5,337 bases of DNA from JBGVMW01 sp045122835 (GTDB taxonomy: Bacteria; Bacillota; Clostridia; Lachnospirales; Lachnospiraceae): assembly GCA_045122835.1 (NCBI GenBank), contig JBGVIB010000084.1, positions 1 to 5,337 of the forward strand, in the 5' to 3' direction. Shown one piece after another: positions 1 through 5,154 of this stretch (the first letter of the stretch is position 1; each line of letters begins with the position of its first letter). The position numbers and the translations under genes were made by a program. Below the pieces are notes generated by a model that searched no databases, was not told the origin of the DNA, and saw only the letters and a list, made by a program, of their open reading frames with translations.

Positions 1-287
1 TGTTCGCAACCACAATGTTCATGTTCATGCTGGTGACCATGTTCGCAACCACAATGCTCATGTTCATGCTGGTGATCATGTTCGCAACCACAATGTTCAT
101 GCTGGTGATCATGTTCGCAACCACAATGCTCATGTTCATGCTGGTGATCATGTTCACAACCACAATGTTCATCGTCATGATGGTGCTTATGTTCACAATC
201 ATAATCAACATGTGGATCTGAGTGTGCAGTAGTTATTTCTTTATTATTTTGTTGAAAAAGTGTTTTATCATGATTATGCTTGCTCAT
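1..287 (-). CDS. N-terminus of a His/Cys-rich metal transporter, probably a P-type metal ATPase (partial)
   Basis: Seen: reading the minus strand from ATG at 287-285 there is an open frame to the window edge (95 whole codons). It begins MSKHNHDKTLFQQNNKEITT and then becomes almost purely His, Glu, Asp, Cys, Gly and Gln, with the block HCGCEH recurring. A perfect AGGAGG (295-300) lies 7 nt upstream, which fixes the start. No signal peptide or membrane segment is present in the visible part, so this is a cytosolic N-terminal extension. Known: such His-rich, CxC-containing tails sit on the N-termini of Zn/Cd/Co P1B-type ATPases, on ZIP and CDF transporters and on CobW-type metallochaperones, where they bind or buffer Zn, Ni or Co. 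Inference: divergence from an SmtB-like sensor and a dedicated operator favour an efflux ATPase (ZntA/CadA-like), but the catalytic part is outside the window, so the product is not proven. Coding is certain; the family is moderately sure. Confidence 0.8.
   Translation of the reverse strand, partial: MSKHNHDKTLFQQNNKEITTAHSDPHVDYDCEHKHHHDDEHCGCEHDHQHEHEHCGCEHDHQHEHCGCEHDHQHEHEHCGCEHGHQHEHEHCGCE
3..167 (-). repeat. In-frame tandem repeat encoding HCGCEHDHQHE(HE) metal-binding units
   Basis: Read on the minus strand, four complete units and the start of a fifth: 129-167 (39 nt), 96-128 (33 nt), 57-95 (39 nt), 18-56 (39 nt) and 3-17 onwards. Each encodes HCGCEHDHQHE, plus an extra HE dipeptide in the 39-nt form. 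Units are nearly identical at DNA level (for example one TGT/TGC change, one Asp-to-Gly change, one GAG/GAA change), so they arose by recent duplication or slippage. All unit lengths are multiples of three, so copy changes stay in frame. Each unit offers a CxC pair and five or six His, suited to soft or borderline metals such as Zn, Cd, Co or Ni. The array continues past the left edge, so total copy number is unknown. Confidence 0.92.
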
Positions 288-294
288 AAGGTAT

Positions 295-300
295 CCTCCT
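295..300 (-). promoter_or_regulatory. Ribosome binding site of the His-rich gene
   Basis: Minus-strand AGGAGG, a full Shine-Dalgarno match, ends 7 nt before the ATG at 287-285. It decides the start codon of the divergent gene. It lies just past the operator, so a repressor bound at 308-333 would cover the 5' end of the transcript but not this site. Confidence 0.85.
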
Positions 301-307
301 TTTTTTT

Positions 308-333
308 AACATATGAATAACTGTTCATATGTT
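308..333. promoter_or_regulatory. SmtB/CzrA-type 12-2-12 operator
   Basis: Seen: arms AACATATGAATA (308-319) and TGTTCATATGTT (322-333), separated by AC. The arms match at 11 of 12 positions; the outer 10 bp (308-317 with 324-333) are perfectly complementary. Known: ArsR/SmtB sensors of the Zn/Co/Cd class bind imperfect 12-2-12 repeats with TGAA/TTCA half-sites of exactly this kind, and release them on metal binding. Inference: it lies immediately downstream of the predicted -10 of the minus-strand gene, overlapping its start of transcription. The ArsR protein at 552-914 should therefore repress the transporter until metal accumulates. Confidence 0.85.
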
Positions 334-334
334 C

Positions 335-363
335 ATGAAACCATAAAATAATAAAAAAGTCAA
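335..363 (-). promoter_or_regulatory. Predicted promoter of the His-rich gene
   Basis: Minus strand: -35 TTGACT (358-363, five of six consensus bases), a 17-nt spacer, and -10 TTTCAT (335-340, four of six). Transcription would start near 328, inside the 12-2-12 repeat, giving a leader of about 40 nt. The weak -10 next to a good -35, with the operator immediately downstream, fits a promoter controlled by repression. Confidence 0.6.
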
Positions 364-427
364 TAGATAATAAAAAATTTATTGATATATTTTGGAATTA
401 AGATATAGTGGCAGTAAAAAAAAGGCA

Positions 428-456
428 TTGTGGTTAGTTGTGATTCAATTTATAAT
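428..456 (+). promoter_or_regulatory. Possible second, weaker promoter for the arsR-like gene
   Basis: TTGTGG (428-433) and a perfect TATAAT (451-456), separated by 17 nt. The -35 matches only three of six bases. It lies upstream of the much better promoter at 479-507, so it may be a chance match in AT-rich DNA. Confidence 0.25.
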
Positions 457-474
457 GTATAGGAGCGTTTGTGT

Positions 475-489
475 AAAGTTGACAACTTT
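475..489. repeat. Perfect 7-1-7 palindrome over the arsR -35 box
   Basis: AAAGTTG (475-481), one A, CAACTTT (483-489): a perfect inverted repeat that contains the TTGACA box. It could be an operator for an unknown regulator. It could also partly be a by-product of the -35 sequence, since TTGACAA is itself near-palindromic around the central A. Confidence 0.6.
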
Positions 490-507
490 TCTCAGTGCGG
501 ATATAAT
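479..507 (+). promoter_or_regulatory. Consensus sigma-A promoter of the arsR-like gene
   Basis: TTGACA (479-484), exactly 17 nt, TATAAT (502-507): a perfect match to the vegetative promoter consensus. Transcription would start near 514, leaving a leader of about 38 nt before the TTG start at 552. The -35 box is embedded in a separate perfect palindrome (475-489). No second 12-2-12 SmtB-type site is visible here. Autoregulation, if any, would have to act through the palindrome or through the operator about 150 bp away. Confidence 0.85.
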
Positions 508-536
508 TTACAAAGAGTCAATGATTTACAAGAAAC

Positions 537-543
537 GGGAGGT
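537..543 (+). promoter_or_regulatory. Ribosome binding site selecting a TTG start
   Basis: GGGAGGT, with its GGAGG core ending 9 nt before the TTG at 552-554. No ATG in the same frame has such a site; the next in-frame ATG (624) would remove the first 24 residues. This supports TTG as the real start of the sensor gene. Confidence 0.8.
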
Positions 544-551
544 TAAATTTT

Positions 552-914
552 TTGGAAGAAAAAAAAGAACAGCAGGAGTATCTTTTATTGAAGCAGGAAA
601 CTGCACAGAATATTTTACAGAAAATGCCTCTTGAGCAGGAATTGTCTGATTTGGCTGATTTTTTTAAAGTATTTGGTGATGCTACCAGATTAAAAATTAT
701 GCAGGTGTTGTTAGAGAATGAAATGTGTGTATATGATATTGCGCAGATGTTAAATATGACACAGTCTGCTATATCTCATCAGCTCCGGATTCTTAAACAG
801 ATGGCATTAGTGAAGAACCGGAGAGATGGAAAGGTTATGTTTTATTCACTGGCAGATGACCATATTATAACAATACTCAGTCAGGGACTTGTACATATAA
901 GAGAAGATGACTAA
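552..914 (+). CDS. ArsR/SmtB-family metal-sensing transcriptional repressor
   Basis: A 120-residue winged-helix DNA-binding protein of the ArsR/SmtB family, a homodimeric repressor released from DNA by metal ions. Seen: conserved core LADFFKVFGDATRLKIMQVL (34-53), recognition helix region around MTQSAISHQLRILKQ (69-83), and wing RRDGKVMFYSL (90-100). The alpha-5 motif DxH-x10-HxxE is complete at D102, H104, H115 and E118, the spacing of the Zn-sensing SmtB/CzrA subgroup. The CadC-type ELCVCD box is only partly kept as EMCVYD (57-62): C59 remains and the second Cys is Tyr61. The N-terminus (1-30) is long and rich in Glu, Lys and Gln, without Cys, so a full CadC N-terminal Cd/Pb site is unlikely. 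Inference: a Zn (or Co/Ni) sensor controlling the divergent His-rich gene through the 12-2-12 operator. It starts at TTG, supported by its Shine-Dalgarno site. Family assignment is certain; the metal is inferred. Confidence 0.95.
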   Translation: MEEKKEQQEYLLLKQETAQNILQKMPLEQELSDLADFFKVFGDATRLKIMQVLLENEMCVYDIAQMLNMTQSAISHQLRILKQMALVKNRRDGKVMFYSLADDHIITILSQGLVHIREDD

Positions 915-953
915 CTGTTAAAATGGACACAGACTACTATAACAGTAAGATAT

Positions 954-1013
954 AAGGTTTCGCACCCGGACAGGTAATTTTTTCCTGAAGGGGTGGGGAA
1001 CCTTTTCTTTTTT
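954..1013 (+). terminator. Intrinsic terminator after the arsR-like gene
   Basis: Arms 954-967 and 991-1004 pair over 14 positions with one G-U and one G-G mismatch, topped by an inner CAGG/CCTG stem (971-974 with 984-987). A T-rich run (1003-1013) follows. It insulates the metal-sensor unit from the gdpP cluster. Confidence 0.85.
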
Positions 1014-1024
1014 CGTCTAATGCT

Positions 1025-1052
1025 TTTAAAATAATAGGACTTGTGCTATAAT
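1025..1052 (+). promoter_or_regulatory. Predicted extended -10 promoter of the gdpP-rplI-dnaB cluster
   Basis: A perfect TATAAT (1047-1052) is preceded by TGC (1044-1046), an extended -10 (TGn) element that compensates for the poor -35 candidate TTTAAA (1025-1030, 16-nt spacer). Transcription would start near 1059, giving a leader of about 67 nt. It is the only good promoter between the terminator at 1013 and the gdpP start. Confidence 0.65.
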
Positions 1053-1075
1053 ACAAAAAGCGATTGCGGTTGTAT

Positions 1076-1105
1076 TACTGTAGCAGATATTTTTTAGTTG
1101 CAGTA
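1076..1105 (+). other. Leader hairpin upstream of gdpP
   Basis: TACTGTAGC (1076-1084) can pair with GTTGCAGTA (1097-1105): nine pairs, two of them G-U, around a 12-nt AT-rich loop. It lies in the predicted gdpP leader, 9 nt before the AGGAGA ribosome binding site (1115-1120). It has no T-tail, so it is not a terminator. It could affect mRNA stability or initiation, or be incidental. Confidence 0.35.
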
Positions 1106-1125
1106 GTAGCATATAGGAGAATTTA

Positions 1126-3171
1126 ATGATGAAAAAAAGAATAAAATTTAGGGGCGCAATCAGATTGTACATGCAATGGCCAGTGTTGCTTATTGTAATG
1201 CTTGCAGCAATGAATGTGTGTATGTATCTGGTGGATATCGGGTGCGGTGTGTTGATGACATTTTTTGTTTTGATATATGCTGTATTAGTGCTCTATCTGT
1301 ACTTTCATAACAGGCAATTATTTATTAATGAGATGATTAATTTTGCAGTGGGTTATGGACAGATTCAGAAAAAATTATTAAAGGAATTAAGTCTTCCCTA
1401 TGCACTATTAGATGATACAGGCAAAGTAATCTGGATGAATAATGCATTTTGTGATGTGACAGGAAAAAGCAGAAATTATAAGAAATCAATTACTAATATT
1501 TTTCCATCTATTACAAAGGACAGACTTCCGAGTGCAAATGATACTAGTATGACGGAGATTCATTTGGAAAATGGAGATTATCGTGTGCAGATGCAGAAAA
1601 TTATGATGGAAAATATTGCAGAAGCCGATAATATCTTTGAAACAACAGAGTATGAGGGTTATCTGGTAGCATTATATCTGTTTGACGAAACAGATTTGAA
1701 TTATTTTATGCGTATCAATAAGGAACAGCAGTTAGTAGTGGGATTGTTGTACATCGATAATTATGAAGAAGCTTTAGAAGGAGTGGAGGAAGTACGACAG
1801 TCACTTTTAACTGCGTTGATTGAGCGAAAAATTACAAAGTACATTACTGCGGCTGGGGGACTGGTTAAGAAATTTGAGAAAGATAAGTATTTTGTAGTGT
1901 TACAAAATGTTCATTTAGATGCATTGTGTGAAAACCGGTTTGATTTGTTAGACGATATTAAGAATGTAAGCGTTGGTAATGAAATTGCTGTTACATTAAG
2001 TATTGGTATAGGTGCAGATGGAAGTTCCTACTCACAGAATTTAGAATTTGCAAGAAATGCTATTGACTTAGCGTTAGGTCGTGGTGGCGACCAGGCGGTT
2101 GTAAAGCACAAGGAAAAGATTGCATATTATGGTGGAAAATCAAAGCAGGTAGAGAAAAGTACCCGCGTAAAGGCAAGAGTAAAGGCTCATGCTTTACGGG
2201 AATTGATACAGAGCAAGGAAAAGGTATTTGTTATGGGACATAAGCTAGGAGATACCGATTCCTTTGGTGCAGCCATAGGTATTTACCGCGCAACAAAGCT
2301 GTTAAACAAGCGGGCTTATATTGTAATTAATGATATTACGACCTCTGTCCGGGTGTTGATAGAAGGATTTATGAACAATCTGGATTATGAGGAGGATATG
2401 TTCTTAACTAGTGAGGAAGCGTTAGATATGGTGGATAACAGTTCTATGTTAGTAACCGTGGATGTGAATAAACCAAGTCTTACAGAATGCCCAGAACTAC
2501 TGACACGTTGTAAAACCATTGTTGTGTTGGATCATCATAGGCAAGGTACGGAATCCATAGATAGTGCAGTATTGTCCTATGTGGAGCCTTATGCCTCTTC
2601 TGCATGTGAAATGGTTGCAGAGATTTTGCAATACATTGGTGATAATATCCGCGTACCGAATTTAGAAGCAGATTGTATGTATTCTGGTATTATGATTGAC
2701 ACCAATAATTTTATGACAAAGACAGGTGTGCGTACCTTTGAGGCTGCGGCATTCCTGCGTCGTTCTGGGGCAGATGTGACCAGAGTGCGCAAGCTTTTTC
2801 GGGAGAATATGGATGTTTGCAAGGCAAAGGCAGATAGTGTTCTTGGTGCAGAGATGTACAAGGGACATTATGCAATTGCAGAATGTCCGGCAGAAGGGTT
2901 AGAAAGCCCTACTGTTGTTGGGGCTCAGACTGCAAATGAGCTGCTTAATATAACCAGTGTAAGGGCATCATTTGTATTAACTGCGTATAATGGTAAAATT
3001 TATATAAGCGCAAGATCTATAGATGAAGTAAATGTCCAGCTTATTATGGAACGTCTTGGTGGAGGCGGACATTTGAATTTAGCAGGTGCTCAGTTAGAAA
3101 CCTCTATGGGGGAAGCCATTGCAACGTTGAAGCAGACCATTGACGAAATGGAAGCAGAAGATGCAATTTAA
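1126..3171 (+). CDS. gdpP: GdpP-type cyclic di-AMP phosphodiesterase
   Basis: A membrane-anchored enzyme that hydrolyses the second messenger c-di-AMP (to pApA in known GdpP). Seen, in order: two membrane helices (about 17-36 and 40-60); a PAS domain (about 85-190); a degenerate GGDEF domain (about 200-330) in which the signature is EKDKY (251-255), so it should not make c-di-GMP; then DHH (about 355-530) and DHHA1 (about 575-670). Metal-site residues are intact: H372, D376 and D378 in GHKLGDTD, D446 in VTVDVNKP, D469-H470-H471, and D525 in MIDTN. The DHHA1 glycine motif GGGGHLNLAGA (645-655) is present. At 681 residues it is slightly longer than Bacillus GdpP (about 659). Known: PAS binds haem and the degenerate GGDEF has weak ATPase activity in Bacillus. 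Two adjacent ATGs occur; the second (1129) is 8 nt from AGGAGA and the first only 5 nt, so translation may start one codon later. First gene of the cluster with rplI and dnaB. Confidence 0.96.
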   Translation: MMKKRIKFRGAIRLYMQWPVLLIVMLAAMNVCMYLVDIGCGVLMTFFVLIYAVLVLYLYFHNRQLFINEMINFAVGYGQIQKKLLKELSLPYALLDDTGKVIWMNNAFCDVTGKSRNYKKSITNIFPSITKDRLPSANDTSMTEIHLENGDYRVQMQKIMMENIAEADNIFETTEYEGYLVALYLFDETDLNYFMRINKEQQLVVGLLYIDNYEEALEGVEEVRQSLLTALIERKITKYITAAGGLVKKFEKDKYFVVLQNVHLDALCENRFDLLDDIKNVSVGNEIAVTLSIGIGADGSSYSQNLEFARNAIDLALGRGGDQAVVKHKEKIAYYGGKSKQVEKSTRVKARVKAHALRELIQSKEKVFVMGHKLGDTDSFGAAIGIYRATKLLNKRAYIVINDITTSVRVLIEGFMNNLDYEEDMFLTSEEALDMVDNSSMLVTVDVNKPSLTECPELLTRCKTIVVLDHHRQGTESIDSAVLSYVEPYASSACEMVAEILQYIGDNIRVPNLEADCMYSGIMIDTNNFMTKTGVRTFEAAAFLRRSGADVTRVRKLFRENMDVCKAKADSVLGAEMYKGHYAIAECPAEGLESPTVVGAQTANELLNITSVRASFVLTAYNGKIYISARSIDEVNVQLIMERLGGGGHLNLAGAQLETSMGEAIATLKQTIDEMEAEDAI

Positions 3172-3198
3172 AGAAGATTGGTAACTATTCAGAACAGA

Positions 3199-3218
3199 AC
3201 TGTGCCAAATTGCACAGT
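3199..3218. repeat. Perfect 7-bp inverted repeat between gdpP and rplI
   Basis: ACTGTGC (3199-3205), spacer CAAATT, GCACAGT (3212-3218). In RNA it makes a 7-bp stem with a 6-nt loop. No run of T follows (CCGTATG), so it is not a standard intrinsic terminator. It sits 28 nt after the gdpP stop and just upstream of promoter-like boxes. It may be an mRNA processing or stability element, or an operator. Confidence 0.6.
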
Positions 3219-3229
3219 CCGTATGAAAA

Positions 3230-3252
3230 TTGACAAATATTTTAACTATAAT
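3230..3252 (+). promoter_or_regulatory. Promoter-like boxes upstream of rplI with wrong spacing
   Basis: A perfect TTGACA (3230-3235) and a perfect TATAAT (3247-3252) lie only 11 nt apart, too short for a normal sigma-A promoter (16-18 nt). The TATAAT might work with an unrecognised -35 near 3224. The site would give rplI-dnaB expression independent of gdpP. The next element is the rplI ribosome binding site GGAGGA (3256-3261), so a start from this -10 would fall inside or right after it, which argues against use. Confidence 0.25.
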
Positions 3253-3270
3253 TTTGGAGGATAGACAGAA

Positions 3271-3714
3271 ATGAAGGTTATTTTATTACAGGATGTAAAG
3301 TCATTAGGAAAAAAAGGCGATTTGGTAGATGTTAATGATGGTTATGCAAGAAATTGCATATTAAAGAAGAACTTAGGTGTTGAAGCAACTGGAAAGAACA
3401 TGAACGATTTAAAGTTACAGAAGGCTCATGAAGAAAAAGTTGCATTGGAGCAGTTAGAGGAGGCAAAGATCTTAAAAAGCAAGATCGAAGAAGCTTCTGT
3501 AGAATGTAAAATGAAAGCTGGTGAAGGTGGTAGAACCTTTGGCTCTATTTCTTCTAAGGAAATTGCAAAGGCTGTACAGGATCAGTTGGGTTACGAAATA
3601 GACAAAAAGAAGATTCAGATGGAAGCTATAAAAACCTTTGGTACGCACGTAGTTACTGTTAAATTACACCCAAAGGTACATGCTGAGTTAAAGGTAAAGG
3701 TAACAGAGAGCTAG
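3271..3714 (+). CDS. rplI: 50S ribosomal protein L9
   Basis: Large-subunit protein that binds 23S rRNA near the L1 stalk base and helps restrain neighbouring ribosomes, supporting frame maintenance. Seen: 147 residues, the usual length. The N-terminal rRNA-binding domain (1-50) starts MKVILLQDVKSLGKKGDLVD and contains the family pattern VNDGYARN (21-28). A long charged helix links it (about 42-75) to the C-terminal domain (about 76-147), which holds GGRTFGSIS (86-94). Oddity: after ARN the usual aromatic-Leu and Pro positions read CILKKNLG (29-36), with Cys29 and Lys32 in place of Phe/Tyr and Pro. GGAGGA lies 9 nt upstream of the ATG. It follows gdpP by 99 nt and precedes dnaB by 30 nt, the standard Firmicute arrangement. 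Confidence 0.97.
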   Translation: MKVILLQDVKSLGKKGDLVDVNDGYARNCILKKNLGVEATGKNMNDLKLQKAHEEKVALEQLEEAKILKSKIEEASVECKMKAGEGGRTFGSISSKEIAKAVQDQLGYEIDKKKIQMEAIKTFGTHVVTVKLHPKVHAELKVKVTES

Positions 3715-3744
3715 AAGATACGATTAGAAAGAGGAGATTCATTC

Positions 3745-5070
3745 ATGGAAGAGGCACTGGTAAAACGAGTGATGCCCCATAGTCTGGAAGCGGAGCAGTC
3801 TGTAATTGGTTCAATGATTATGAATAAAGATGCTATTGTAGCAGCTGCAGAAATTATTACTTCTGAGGATTTTTATGGGAAGCAGTATGGTATTTTATTT
3901 GATGCTATGGTGGAACTGGATGAAGAAGGAAAGCCGGTAGACTTAATTACATTACAGAACCGTTTGCGAGAGAAAAATGTAGCGCCGGAAATTAGCAGCA
4001 TGGAGTACGTAAAGGAACTGCTTGCTACTGTACCAACATCAGCGAATATTAGACATTATGCCAGGATTGTAGCTGATAAGTCTATGCTAAGAAAGATTAT
4101 CAAAACAAACGAAAGCATTGCTGGTATCTGTTACACTGAATCAGAGAAAATTGAGGATATATTAGCAACAACAGAACATGATATTTTCAATCTCCTGCAG
4201 AATAAATCTGCAGGAGATTATGTGCCTATAAGGGATGTTGTAGTAAATGCATTAAATAAAATTGAAGCGGCATCTAAGACAAAAGGAAGTGTAACGGGCT
4301 TTTCTACAGGGTTTATTGATTTGGACTATATGACGGCGGGATTTCAGCCCTCTGACCTGATTCTTGTAGCAGCCAGACCTTCTATGGGAAAGACGGCTTT
4401 TGTTCTTAATATTGCCCAGCATATGGCATTTCGTAATGATGTTACGGTTGCGATTTTCAGTCTGGAAATGAGTAAGGAGCAGTTAGTAAATCGTCTCCTT
4501 TCCTTAGAGTCAAAAGTAGATTCTCAGTCTATTCGTACCGGTAATTTGGCAGATGACGACTGGGTAAGCTTAATTGAAGGGGCTGGAATTATTGGTAATT
4601 CTCATTTGATAATAGATGATACACCGGCTATTTCCATCACGGAGTTGCGTTCTAAGTGCCGTAAATACAAGCTAGAGCATAATTTGGGAGTAATTATGAT
4701 TGACTACCTTCAATTAATGACAGGCGGTAAAAGTGAAAGCCGTCAGCAGGAAATTTCAGAGATTTCCCGTTCCTTAAAGGCGTTAGCCAGAGAGTTAAAC
4801 GTTCCTGTAGTGGCGTTATCTCAGCTTAGCCGTGCGGTAGAACAGCGTCCGGATCATCGTCCGATGTTATCAGATTTGCGTGAATCCGGAGCCATTGAGC
4901 AGGATGCGGATATGGTTATGTTTATTTATCGTGATGACTACTATAATAAGGATACAGAAAAGAAAAATGTGGCTGAAATTATTATTGCCAAGCAAAGAAA
5001 TGGTTCTATTGGAACGGTTGAACTTGTCTGGATGCCGCAGTACACAAAGTTTGCGAATATGAAGAAATGA
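3745..5070 (+). CDS. dnaB: Replicative DNA helicase DnaB
   Basis: Hexameric ATP-driven helicase that unwinds DNA at the replication fork and recruits primase (called DnaC in Bacillus). Seen: N-terminal domain (about 8-110) opening PHSLEAEQSVIGSMI; linker region (about 150-178); RecA-like motor (about 185-438). Motor motifs are complete: Walker A ARPSMGKT (210-217), catalytic Glu in SLEMS (E241), Walker B VIMIDYLQ (316-323), sensor-type LSQLSR (358-363, Q360), and the K416/R418 finger in KQRNG. The DNA-binding DLRESGAIEQDAD stretch (377-389) is intact. At 441 residues it is slightly shorter than Bacillus DnaC (454) and ends directly after the fold. No intein interrupts the motor. The start ATG has GAGGAG (3731-3736) 8 nt upstream. 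A perfect 12-bp inverted repeat lies inside the gene at the linker. Last gene of the cluster; a terminator follows. Confidence 0.97.
   Translation: MEEALVKRVMPHSLEAEQSVIGSMIMNKDAIVAAAEIITSEDFYGKQYGILFDAMVELDEEGKPVDLITLQNRLREKNVAPEISSMEYVKELLATVPTSANIRHYARIVADKSMLRKIIKTNESIAGICYTESEKIEDILATTEHDIFNLLQNKSAGDYVPIRDVVVNALNKIEAASKTKGSVTGFSTGFIDLDYMTAGFQPSDLILVAARPSMGKTAFVLNIAQHMAFRNDVTVAIFSLEMSKEQLVNRLLSLESKVDSQSIRTGNLADDDWVSLIEGAGIIGNSHLIIDDTPAISITELRSKCRKYKLEHNLGVIMIDYLQLMTGGKSESRQQEISEISRSLKALARELNVPVVALSQLSRAVEQRPDHRPMLSDLRESGAIEQDADMVMFIYRDDYYNKDTEKKNVAEIIIAKQRNGSIGTVELVWMPQYTKFANMKK
4189..4219. repeat. Perfect 12-bp inverted repeat inside dnaB
   Basis: AATCTCCTGCAG (4189-4200), 7-nt loop AATAAAT, CTGCAGGAGATT (4208-4219). 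All 12 positions pair in RNA. It encodes residues 149-159, between the N-terminal domain and the linker helix. No T-run follows, so it is not an obvious terminator. Both arms contain CTGCAG. Confidence 0.85.
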
Positions 5071-5085
5071 TTATATTTTGTTTAT

Positions 5086-5121
5086 ATGCTCCATGTGCAG
5101 AAATGTGTGTGGAGTATTTTT
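5086..5121 (+). terminator. Intrinsic terminator after dnaB with GAAA loop
   Basis: Arms 5086-5099 and 5104-5117 can form 14 pairs (the eight base pairs are ATGCTCCA with TGGAGTAT including one G-U; the upper part is rich in G-U pairs), closed by the tetraloop GAAA (5100-5103). TTTTT (5117-5121) follows. It lies 15 nt after the dnaB stop and ends the cluster. Confidence 0.8.
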
Positions 5122-5154
5122 ATACATTAAATTGCGGGGGAAATTCTGGTTTGT

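Noticed and set aside
1..167. CRISPR array suspected from regularly spaced repeats
   Set aside because: Repeats are contiguous and coding, with no unique spacers; they encode a metal-binding tail in an open frame with its own ribosome binding site.
15..221. Plus-strand open frame encoding a Met/Phe/Leu/Val-rich peptide
   Set aside because: It is the antisense of the His-rich repeat array, has no ribosome binding site, and its low-complexity composition follows from the repeats on the other strand.
506..531. Direct repeat ATTTACAA (506-513 and 524-531) in the arsR leader
   Set aside because: Eight AT-rich bases repeated once is expected by chance in such sequence; no regulator is suggested.
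392..634. Open frame of 80 codons overlapping the arsR promoter and start
   Set aside because: No ribosome binding site, no recognisable domain, and it overlaps the well-supported sensor gene and its promoter in another frame.
914..946. ACTGTTA/TAACAGT inverted repeat just after the arsR stop
   Set aside because: 7 bp with a 19-nt loop, AT-rich and immediately before a far stronger terminator; likely chance.
2163..2199. Imperfect inverted repeat CGTAAAG/CTTTACG in the gdpP linker between GGDEF and DHH
   Set aside because: Only 7 bp with a 19-nt loop in a stretch of repeated GTAAAGGC-like codons; easily explained by Lys/Arg/Ala-rich coding.
2589..2868. Minus-strand open frames inside gdpP
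   Set aside because: Shadows of a strongly conserved catalytic region (DHH/DHHA1), with no ribosome binding site or family features.
4880..5062. Short plus-strand open frame inside the 3' end of dnaB
   Set aside because: It overlaps the conserved motor region of the helicase out of frame and has no start signals.
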